Origin: Agrostemma githago
Lineage: Eukaryota > Streptophyta > Magnoliopsida > Caryophyllales > Caryophyllaceae
Direction: 5' to 3'
DNA: 64,000 bases
Assembly (NCBI GenBank): GCA_958450325.1
Contig: OY288246.1
Span: 38,744,544 to 38,808,543 of the forward strand
This document shows positions 11,366-19,784 of this stretch, piece by piece. The notes under the pieces were generated by a model, which saw only the letters and a list, made by a program, of their open reading frames with translations, searched no databases and was not told where the DNA came from. The position numbers were made by a program, and so were the translations under genes. Within the stretch, counting starts at the first letter, position 1. The number at the start of each line of letters is the position of its first letter.

Positions 11366-11728
11366 AAATAATATCACTCGAGATATCGAGTTGATCTTCA
11401 CATGTAGGCTATTTATATGCCACACGACAATAATGTAAGATCAGAATATGAATGATGAATTAACAAAAAAACCGAGTTGCATTTTGATCTTTGTGATCAT
11501 GGTGTTTACTAAATTCGAGAAGGTACTTCGAATTGGCGATAAAAGATTGGGCTCGAATCTCTTTCGTGATTAGTTCCGGGTTCAAGGTCGAACTACGGGC
11601 TAAATATCCGTTTATATTTATCATTTATTTTCGTTCGTCAATAAACTTCAAGGTTACATTAACCTTTGGTCCAAAAAAAATACAAAAACACGTTTGCATT
11701 GGAGCTTCCACATTTTTATTTCGTATCA

Positions 11729-12140
11729 ATATCTGTTGTACATGTTGAAAATTGTTCATAGTTAAAGCAGTGTTTGTTTTGATGTACATAGTTTAAATTC
11801 TGTTGTACATGTTGAAGTTTTTACATAGTTAAAGCAGTGTCTGTTTTGATGTCCATAAGTTAATATTTGTTGTACATGTTGAAATTTTTACATATTTAAA
11901 GCAGTGTCTGTTTTAATGTAGATAAGTTAATATCTGTTGTACATGCAGAGTCTATTTTGATGTACATAATTTAAATTCTGTCGTACATGTTGAAATTTTT
12001 ACATAGTTAAAGCAGTGTGTTTTTATGTGCATAAGTTAATATCTGTTGTACATGTTAAAATTTTTACATAGTTAAAGAAGTGTCAGTTTTGATGTATATA
12101 AGTTACTATGTGTTGCACATGAATTTATCATTATGTGTTA
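11729..12140 (+). repeat. Degenerate ~67-bp tandem repeats, left of FAR1 gene
   Basis: About six degenerate copies of a unit containing GATGTACATAAGTTAATAT, then CTGTTGTACATGTTGAAA, then TTTTTACATAGTTAAAGCA. The same unit recurs in the same orientation at 14640-15118 and 32405-32790. No coding potential. Confidence 0.75.
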
Positions 12141-12149
12141 AATTTACAT

Positions 12150-14436
12150 AGGTAATCCCGAAGCTAATTATGACAATGATTTAAAGATACCAACTTGTTC
12201 TAAAGAATTGAAACCTTATGTGGGTCAAAATTTTTTGGGATTGGAAGAAGTTGGACTGCAACAAGCATTTGATTTTTATTCCAAGTATGCAACTGCCGGT
12301 AGCTTCATTGCTAGGAAGAGCACTAGTCGCACTAGTCGCACTAGTCATGGTATCCTTAAAAAAAAAGTACATTGTGTGCAATAAAGAAGGTTCATATATA
12401 TGAACATAAGGGACAACAACAAAGAAGGGAGATAACAAGGATTGGCTGTATGGCTAAAATCATCTTAGAAAGAAGATCTATAGGCGATATGAAATTAAAG
12501 AATTTCATGAAGGACATAACCATTTTTTAATACACCTTCCACACTGATGCACCTTAAAAAGGCAAGGAAACTCAACATTTTGCACAAAAAAGATGATCAT
12601 TGACAACTCCATGGTGAACCAAAGTTCTGTGAACACTTTCAGGATGTTCAAGCAGTTCGTAAAGGGTTATAAATATGTAGGTGCATTGAAGGTTGATTTA
12701 AATTTTTTGGTAGAGACATAAAGAAGTTTATCAAGGACTCTGATGGACAGATGTTCATTGAGATCCTTATGAAAAAAAATCCATTTGTGACTCTTTTTAT
12801 TTTAACTTTGATGTCGATGATAAGCAAAGGATCACTCGTTTATTTTGGGCTGATCCCATAATGATAAAGAACTACATGTTATTTGGTGATATGATGTCTT
12901 TTGACACTACATATAACATGAATAAGTACAAGATGATCTTTGCTCCCTTCACAGGTATAGATCATCACAAGAAATGTGTCACATTTGCTGCCGGCCTTGT
13001 TGGGAGAGAGAGTGGTAAGAGCTTTTCTTATTGCTATCTTTGTCATTATTTGTGTTCTGAAGATAATACGTGATGCACATAAGGAATTTTATTATACTGT
13101 CTTCTCAATGCATGATGCAGGTAACGACTTTGTTTGGTTGTTTAAAAACTTTATAAAGGTAATGAGAGGTACTTTTCCTTCCTTCATTATCACTGATCAG
13201 GATTTGGGAATCAAAGTTGGGGTGAAGGAAGTTTTTGGAAGCCACACATTTCACAGATTGTGCATGTGGCACATCATGAAGAAAGTAACAGATAAAGTGG
13301 GTTCTAAGATATGCAATGAAACAAATTTTCTTAAGGACTTGAATGTTGCTGTTTGGGGTGAGGATGTAAACCCGACTCAGTTTGAACAGATGTGGCAGGA
13401 TCTTATCACTAAGTACAATCTTGAGGATCACGAGTGGCTTCAGCAGATATTTGAGATGCGTGAGAAGTGGATACCAGCTTACCACCGTGACCTGTTTCTT
13501 TCAGGGTTGATGAGGACAACTTCAAGGTCTGAGTTTGAGAATAACTTCTTCGTCAACTTCACGAACCCTCATCTGACACTTGTTGAGTTTTACATGAGGT
13601 TCGACAGTGCCATTGATGCTCAAAGGTGGGAGCAGCCCAAGCTGATTGCCGACTCTAAGAGCACTTCCGCTTCATTGATCAGTCTATTTTCACTTGAAAA
13701 ACATGCTTATGAAATCTACACACGAACTATCTTCTATGAGTTGCAGGAAGAGTTAAAGGCATCCATGTACAATTGTGGTGTTGATGAGATTATAAAGGAG
13801 GATGGTGTTGAACATATCTCTATACAGGACAACTTCTAAAATAGGGTATATGTAGTTGACTATACACCTGCAGAAGAGAAAATTGTATGTGCCTGCAAGA
13901 TATTCCAGCAGCGTGGACTGTTGTGTCGTCATGCTCTTTGGGTCCTGAAAGAAAGAGGTGCCAAGAGGATACCTAATTCATATCTACTTCCTCGTTGGAA
14001 CAAGTTTGCAACATCCAGGGAAATCTTTGATGCAAATGGCACACTTCTTTCTGATTGTTGGTCATCTGATGGAATAAAAACAAAGATTGCAGAATTATGG
14101 ACTGAAATTTTTGATTGTGTGACTGTGGTTGAGAACAAGGAAGAGAAGGTGGATGAACTCTTAGAAGTAGTGAGAGCATTCAAGGAGAAAGTTGTGGAAG
14201 AAGGAACAAACCTGCGAAATGACAAGAGGTCTGAGATCGAGTTTCTAATGGGTGCCACAATTCCCACTGACATTAAGATCATCCCACCAAACCAGTCTAA
14301 AACTAAAGGCTCTGAAAGGCGGCTTATGTCGTCAAAAGAAAAAGCCACGAAAGAACATAAGAAGCCACCTCGGAAGTGCAATGCTTGTGGAGAGATGAGA
14401 TACCACGATTCAAGAAATTGTCATGACAAAGTTTAA
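12150..14436 (+). pseudogene. FAR1/FHY3-type Mutator transposase, decayed, one intron
   Basis: DDE transposase related to the domesticated FHY3/FAR1 factors. Order: FAR1 zinc/WRKY-like DNA-binding domain (KPYVGQNFLG and FYSKYATAGSF near 12215-12300, then the GCMAK and EGHNH motifs in other frames near 12445-12525); the catalytic domain (SFDTTY near 12900 and ITDQD near 13192 as the two Asp; MRTTSRSEFEN near 13510, which may hold the acidic residue); a SWIM finger (C-x-C ... CRHA, 13886-13935) and a C-terminal zinc knuckle (CNACGE...H...C, 14378-14422). Several frameshifts lie before 12860. A TAA at 13837-13839 cuts the frame just before SWIM. Splicing 13015-13120 joins two frames exactly. The frames at 12861-13014, 13121-13836 and 13840-14436 are well kept. 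Confidence 0.85.
13015..13120 (+). other. Predicted intron in FAR1-type transposase
   Basis: 106 bp, GTAAGA donor, ATGCAG acceptor, phase 1. Removing it joins the frame ending VGRES to the one starting GNDFVWLF, giving the continuous catalytic-domain sequence expected between the two Asp motifs. The intron itself has stops in the exon-1 frame. Confidence 0.75.
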
Positions 14437-15459
14437 TCATCATACATTCTCTTAATTTTACTTAATTTTAATATATTTTAAATATAATAAATTGTTCAAG
14501 GATACATTAAGTACATTATACTTTTATCAAGTACACTTAATTTTCAGTTGAAAATTATTCATATGAACATCTCCATTTGATTTTATGTGCAGCAATTCTA
14601 CTTATTTCTTCTTTTAATAAGTTACTATATATCAGCAAATTTTTTGATGTAGATAATTTACCATGTATTGTACATGTGTGAAATGTGTACACAGTTAAAG
14701 CTGTGTCGTACTGATGTAGATAACTTACAACTTATTGTATATAACTCATACAACAGATATACATTGTTTAAACAGTGTCTGTTTTGATGTACATAAGTTA
14801 ATATCTGTTGTACATGTTGAAAATTTTACATTGTTAAAGCACTGTCTGTTTTGATGCACATATGTTACTATGTGTTGCACATGTTCAAATTTTTGCATAG
14901 TTTAAACAATGTCTATTTTGATGTACATAAGTTAATATCTGTTGTACATATTTAAATTTGTACAATGTTAAAGCACTGTCTGTTTTGATGTACATAAGTT
15001 ATTATGTGATGCATATGTTCAAATTTGTACATAGTTAAAACAGTGTCTGTTTTGATGTACATAAGTTAATATCTGTTGTACATGTTGAAATTTTTACATT
15101 GTTAAAGCACTGTCTATTTTACACGTGGCTGATTTATTCGAATTGAAGAATAAATAAATGAGTATAATAAATGAAGTAGTTGAATAATTACACGTGGCTA
15201 ATTTGAATTTCACCTTCATATCTACTTATTCCCTTCAATCTCACATCATCTACATATTCACTTTCATACTTATTTTCACATCCATCTCACACAATCTATT
15301 TTCTTTTCGTTAATTAAATTTACATTACGAAAATTTTATGCAAAGGGTGGTCGATAAATAATGAGGTTGAAGATAGATTAACAACTATAAATAACTTAAA
15401 GTAGCAGAAGATGCATAATCTTTCCTTCATTTTCAATTAGTCTCATCAGTTTAAGACAT
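14437..15459. repeat. Non-coding; ~67-bp repeats at 14640-15118
   Basis: AT-rich sequence after the transposase stop, then six to seven degenerate copies of the same unit as 11729-12140, in the same orientation. The last 340 bp (15120-15459) hold a repeated ACACGTGGCT word and no gene that I can see. Confidence 0.7.
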
Positions 15460-15912
15460 ATGATACGATCTTCGTCAACAACCGAAGTTATGTGCAACGA
15501 AGATTGCATGTGGAAATTTTTTGAAAAACTTCCATCTTATGTTGATAAGGCTAACACGGTGATTGTTTGTAAAAGATGGGCGCAAATGTTTCTATTACAC
15601 TCCGATGCACCTCATTGGATTGTGGATTACAATAGAAGCTTGATAACATTGATCCGTGATGGAATGAGTATTGTACTTAGGGGTGGAATTATTATTTCAA
15701 AGAGATGCAGATGCTATCTGACAGTATTGCACAATTACCGTTTGGAAACTATTGATTGTAAGGAAAATAAACATTTGGAGACTATTGAGTGTTCTAAAGA
15801 AGAAAGTGATGTATATAGATTGAAATTAATTACATTAGAAGAGTGGAAAGAGGTGGATGAATTATGTAAAATGTTGCGCAGTGGAAATGAACTTTATGGA
15901 AATAAAATTTAA
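15460..15912 (+). CDS. F-box-like small protein, copy 1 of inverted pair
   Basis: 150 residues. Near the N-terminus, N-E-D-C-M-W-K-F-F-E-K-L-P-S then VCKRWAQMFL has the shape of an F-box (a helix ending in LP, then V-C-x-R-W). F-box proteins recruit targets to SCF ubiquitin ligases. The rest (CRCYLTVLHN, and a tail with WKEVDELCKMLRSG) matches no domain I recognise. A clear relative lies 250 bp away on the other strand. Both lie inside the FAR1/Ulp1 MULE, so this may be element cargo. The F-box call is tentative: the usual L-P at the very start is absent and the protein has no recognisable target-binding repeats. Confidence 0.5.
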   Translation: MIRSSSTTEVMCNEDCMWKFFEKLPSYVDKANTVIVCKRWAQMFLLHSDAPHWIVDYNRSLITLIRDGMSIVLRGGIIISKRCRCYLTVLHNYRLETIDCKENKHLETIECSKEESDVYRLKLITLEEWKEVDELCKMLRSGNELYGNKI

Positions 15913-16160
15913 ATTCTGATGTATATTAATTACCTTAATTTGTTTATTAGATGTATATACAAGTAATTAATTTGTCTGTTTTGTTTTACATAAGTTACTT
16001 TGTAATGAACATAAGACATGCATATAAGTTTTTGCATATAAGTTTTTCTTAATAAACGGGTGTATATAAGTTTCTTTATAGAGTACACATAAGCCATAGT
16101 TCAAATAAACGGGTGTAGATAATAAACAATTTTTGTGAATATATTATTTCGTACAATAGA
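15913..16160. other. Spacer between the inverted F-box-like pair
   Basis: About 250 bp, AT-rich, separating the two convergent stop codons. It has short words related to the TGTATATAAG repeats but no ORF. Confidence 0.6.
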
Positions 16161-16664
16161 TCATTCAATCATGAAAATTTCTTCATGGCTGTAGAGCATT
16201 TTACATAATCTACATCCTTTTAAGTAGCCTTCTAATGAAACATGTGATCTGTAATCTTCCTCTTCCGTGGTTTCAATAATCTTCAAATGTTTATTTTCTT
16301 CAGATCCAAGTTGAAAGATGTGCAATAATCTTCTAGCATGCATATTGTTCGTCAAATAACATCTGCATCTCTTGGAAACTTCAATTCCATCCCTATGAAC
16401 AGTAGTCGTTCCTTGAATATGAGTTGTTCCCAATCTTCTATTATAATCTATATTCCATCTAGGTACATCAGACTGTAATAGAAACATTTGGGACCACCTC
16501 TTGCAATCATTAGCCATGTTAGCTTTGTCATAATCAGAGGAAAATTTTTGAAAGATTTTTTCCATACAATCTTCATTACACATTACTTTGGTTGTTGATG
16601 AAAATCGTCTTCCATATATTTCAACTTCATGAGGATGATTATAAATGAAAGATAGATGATACAT
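16161..16664 (-). CDS. F-box-like small protein, copy 2 of inverted pair
   Basis: 167 residues, convergent with 15460-15912. It shares with that copy STTKVMCNEDCM, the CKRWSQMFLLQSDVPRW block, SKRCRCYLT, EENKHLK, and a closing LCKML. It has 17 extra N-terminal residues. Frame intact although copies differ widely (roughly three quarters of bases agree by eye in the first 180 bp), so the pair is old and both frames have lasted, or they are remnants of a larger family. Function unknown beyond the F-box-like N-terminus. Confidence 0.5.
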   Translation of the reverse strand: MYHLSFIYNHPHEVEIYGRRFSSTTKVMCNEDCMEKIFQKFSSDYDKANMANDCKRWSQMFLLQSDVPRWNIDYNRRLGTTHIQGTTTVHRDGIEVSKRCRCYLTNNMHARRLLHIFQLGSEENKHLKIIETTEEEDYRSHVSLEGYLKGCRLCKMLYSHEEIFMIE

Positions 16665-16839
16665 CTTCTGTCCTTGGTCTTATTAATGGTTGTGACTCTA
16701 TCTTCAATTTCATTATTCGTCACCCATCCCTTACACAATACTTTCATAGTGTTATTATTAATGAAGTGAAGTCAAAAAGGTAAAATAGAAGGGTATATAT
16801 ATATTAGTATACCCTTTTCAACAACCATAAGTAAATGAA

Positions 16840-17370
16840 CCCTAAGACGGGGTTCAAATATGAGGTACTGCATAAGACAGAACGAAAAAGGGTTTAAGGT
16901 TGGATTAGGCGTCACCGCTTCGCGGTTCTGCCTAATCCAACCCTAAAACCTTTTCCTTATTTAAGGTCACTAATCCCGCAAGTAATTGAACCCTAAGAGG
17001 GTATTAGTGAACCCTGTCGTGGACGTGATTCAAAGATGGGGTACTGCATAAGACGGAACGAAAAAGGGTTTAGGGTTGGATTAGGCGTCACCGCTTCGCG
17101 GTTCTGCCTAATCCAACACTAAAACCTTTTCCTTATTCAAGGTCACTAATCCCGCAAGTAATTGAACCCTAAGAGGGTATTAGTGAACTCTGCCATGGAC
17201 GTGGTTCAAAGATGGGGTACTGCATAAGACGGAACGGAAAAGGGTTTAAGGTTGGATTAGGAGTTCCCGCTTCGCGGTTCCGCCTAATCCAACCCTAAAC
17301 CCTTTTCCTTATTCAAGGACGGAAAGCTACCTAACTAACGTGGAAGGGTTTAAGGTTGGATTAGGTGTTA
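16840..17370. repeat. Three ~177-bp tandem units, each with a long hairpin
   Basis: Units start near 16850, 17030 and 17205, with a fourth partial at 17340. Each has an inverted repeat whose arms are GGTTTAAGGTTGGATTAGGC and GCCTAATCCAACCCTAAAAC, and a loop that is itself a small hairpin (ACCGC-TTC-GCGGT). Between hairpins lies a stretch containing AAGTAATTGAACCCTAAGAG. A related half-arm occurs again at 30195-30215. Confidence 0.8.
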
Positions 17371-17653
17371 TTGAATGATTATGTACATCCTGTATTTATA
17401 TATGTACTTTAAATATTGACCTATACAGTAAAGCTACACATATACTGACTTTGAATATAAGGTACTATAGTTAATTAAATAAATTTCGAGTCCGCATTAA
17501 TTGCAGGTTCGTTAGGATACTTGGTTTTTGACACGTGGAGACTTTCCCAGCCCCAGCTTATACCTACTCCAGTTATACCTACCCCAGTTATACCTTTCCC
17601 ACCTAGACCTTATGATGTCTTTAGAAGGAATATGAACATGTGATATTTACATA
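17371..17653. repeat. Left flank of element B, duplicated at 30220-30497
   Basis: Non-coding. It is repeated with few differences at 30220-30497, including GTTAGGATACTTGGTTTTTG and TATACCTACCCCAGTTATAC. The second copy is not interrupted and serves as an empty-site reference for insertion of element B. Confidence 0.75.
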
Positions 17654-18330
17654 TGTTCCGGTCACGGAAACAATTAACCCGGCTTTCAATCCGGGTGGAG
17701 TAATCGGGTTGTCGGTGAACTATTGATCGTCTGATTTCCTTAAATCTCTCCTTTATCCCGCTCCCTCGATCGGACCTTCCCGGCGGAGTTGGCCTTCTCC
17801 CTGCACAATGAACGCACAGGGCCTCAGAGGTTGTCCGAGGGAACCCTCTCCGATGCCTAAGTTAGTCCGTGGAATGCCTTGATGAACCTAGCTCGTGAGG
17901 AACTAGGTGGCTTTTTTAGGAGTGAGAGTCTAGAGAGAGAAAATCCAACCCCTTTCTTGTGGGAAAGGGTTGAGTATTTATACCTTCCCACAAGAAAGAG
18001 AAGTGGGAGAGGAATGGGTGGATAAGGAAGTGACAAGTGGCGGCTTCCTACCCACCCATTCTTAATTACCTTAGGCGAAATGACGGGAAGGCCCCTGGGG
18101 ATCCTGACCCTGTCGACCAGGGACTCCCCCAGGGCAGGCGGACTTCGTGCCGTGGTCACTAGGCTCCAGCAGGCTGTGTTGGCTTGCGGTTCTCAGCGAC
18201 CGACTGCTATCCTTAGCGTTTTATGCTTCTATTTTAGCTTCTTGCCAGGGACTGGCCCTTTGAGCTTGATAAGGATCTTCCAGGGGCCTGCCCAGCAGGC
18301 GATTATTTGACAGGCTGCCGACCCCAATCA
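17654..18330 (-). repeat. 3' LTR of element B
   Basis: 677 bp, TGTTCCGG to CCCAATCA as read on the plus strand. Nearly identical to the other LTR at 29110-29786. Confidence 0.93.
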
Positions 18331-18610
18331 ATTGGCCTTCGTCAGTAGGAGGAAAGTAAGGCTTTTCTTCTACTGGCGATTCTTGCTTGGAGGGCGGTTG
18401 ACTTATTTCCATGTCTGCTACTGCATTTAATGCTTCGCGCCTTCCCAAGGAATGAGGCGCAGCTCACGTCAGGTATACAGAGAGTTGAGGATGCTTTTGC
18501 AATGATTACACTTCTTCTCTAGGTGGATTTTTGGGAACCGTGAAGGGTTCCTGATTGGTGGTTCTCCTTCCAGGGTGGTTGGAAATTCATTAATGCCATG
18601 TTTTCTCCTG

Positions 18611-18617
18611 TATAAAA
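18611..18617 (+). promoter_or_regulatory. TATA box of antisense aORF1 (copy B)
   Basis: TATAAAA about 68 bp upstream of the aORF1 ATG, at the same place as in copy A. Confidence 0.55.
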
Positions 18618-18684
18618 TCCTAGCTTTCTTCATCATTTCTGCTTTAGCCCATCTTCAATCTTTCCAATTTCTTTGTCTTTAATC

Positions 18685-19269
18685 ATGGTTTGGATCAAAA
18701 TATTTGTAACTCGCCGTGGAGCTCGCCATGTTACTTTCATTTTTAGAGGATTTTGGAGACTTCGGTACGCTCGAGCTGCTTATCGAGCTGTTCACCGTAG
18801 CCGTCTTTCACGGCTTCGTTCTCGTCGGGGTGGCAGGAAGGTCCCTTCTAGGTTGAGCAAATGTCTCAAGAGATCCTCACCCCTTGCTGCTCCCAGATTC
18901 AGGCGTTGCCCTCAGGGAGGGGGCTGCTTTGACAGGGGATGCCACGAATGCTTCCCGTGGCTGCACCCTGAGCAGTTTAACCCTAACTCTTCAGATACCG
19001 ACTCCTCCCTGGCGTCGGGCCCCTCCTCGCCTATGAGGAGGACAGGTTGTCGCACCTGCGACGAATCCCAGGCCGTTCCCTTTGGCAGGGACTGGGAGGA
19101 TAACAGCCGTGACTCTGATGATAGCGAGGGTCTCGGTTGCCTGAGCGACAAAGATGGGGACGGAGCTCCTGATGATCCTTTCAAAGATTCCCCTGACTGG
19201 GACTGGGGCTCGGATTTCGGGAGCCCAGGCAGTCCTGGGGACCATTCCCCAGACTTGGATGACGATTAG
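18685..19269 (+). CDS. aORF1 of element B: basic / Cys-rich / acidic protein
   Basis: Start chosen at M-V-W-I-K (18685) to match copies A and C; an ATG four codons upstream is also in frame. 194 residues. The basic N-terminus (RRGARHVTFIFRGFWRLRYA, then many Arg) leads to GGGCFDRGCHECFPWL and, after a Ser-rich stretch, GCRTCDE. The C-terminal half is acidic, ending in GDHSPDLDDD. The order basic, Cys, acidic is kept in all three copies, although copy C differs at many positions. It is the first of two genes facing the LTR-driven transcript. No domain recognised; the Cys cluster could bind zinc. Intact. Confidence 0.75.
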   Translation: MVWIKIFVTRRGARHVTFIFRGFWRLRYARAAYRAVHRSRLSRLRSRRGGRKVPSRLSKCLKRSSPLAAPRFRRCPQGGGCFDRGCHECFPWLHPEQFNPNSSDTDSSLASGPSSPMRRTGCRTCDESQAVPFGRDWEDNSRDSDDSEGLGCLSDKDGDGAPDDPFKDSPDWDWGSDFGSPGSPGDHSPDLDDD

Positions 19270-19784
19270 GCCTGCGTAGCAGGGTGTTTTGATTTTGTCA
19301 GGCCGGAATTTTTGGGCCCTATGTATTTTCTTTTCGTATTCGGTTCAAGATGTAATTTTTCCCCTTTTAAGGCTTAATGGAATGAAAGTTAATCAGCTTC
19401 GCTCTTTTTTTTTTTTTGATGCGGGGGTGACGTCGTCGGTCGATCTTTTCCTCTGCCATTTTAGTCTTTCGAGGCCCTTCTTGGGAAGGGGTGAACAGCC
19501 CGTGTTCAGTGCGCGACACGTGGGTGACAGTTGAGGGTCTTGTCAGGGAAGTCGCCTCTTGGGCTTCTTGGGCTTTATATAAACCCTTCTCCCCCTTCAT
19601 TTTCTTCTTTTACTTTTCCTGAGACTTCAAACCCCTTTACACTCTTGAATTACTTTTGTTGCTGGGCATTCTTCGAGGAGCAAGGAGTACCCTCTGTCAC
19701 TGTTTTCCGGCGACTTTATCGGCGTCTTTAGGTTAGAACTTCTTTAAACCTTTTTCCACCTCTTTTTTCCCTTCCATAGCCAAT
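19270..19784 (+). promoter_or_regulatory. aORF1 3' end and aORF2 promoter/leader
   Basis: Non-coding. After aORF1 there is a U-rich stretch that probably holds its poly(A) signals. Then comes TATATAAA at 19575-19582, about 200 bp before the aORF2 ATG, followed by a CT-rich leader. Copy C has TATAAAA at 59309, similarly placed. Confidence 0.5.

Larger units (their letters stand above)
6642..11728 (+). mobile_element. Family G tandem array: LTR-int-LTR-int-LTR
   Basis: Three LTRs in the same orientation (6642-8053, 8704-9448, 10080-11728) separated by two non-coding internal regions (8054-8703 and 9449-10079). Each internal region starts with the primer site TGGTATCAGAGC and ends with the purine tract AAGAAAGAGGGGA directly before the next LTR. 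The outer two LTRs each hold a LINE; without these all three are 743-745 bp. Shared middle LTRs usually come from unequal recombination between LTRs. The outer flanks do not match as a 5-bp duplication, so one side has been rearranged. Confidence 0.85.
10080..11728 (+). repeat. Family G LTR 3 of array, holds a LINE
   Basis: Starts TGAACCGAG and ends CGTATCA at 11728. Removing the LINE at 10470-11365 and its duplication leaves 745 bp. Confidence 0.85.

Noticed and set aside
17055..17075. Telomere-like GGGTTTAGGGTT
   Set aside because: Only about two telomere units inside a hairpin arm of the 177-bp array; the other two array copies read differently. Chance likeness.
16840..17370. Centromeric satellite because of the ~177-bp step
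   Set aside because: Only three copies, with hairpins, inside a MULE.
19732..19779. Possible 5' UTR intron before aORF2 (also 59492-59555)
   Set aside because: Donor and acceptor-like words exist in both copies, but 48 and 64 bp are too short for most plant introns.
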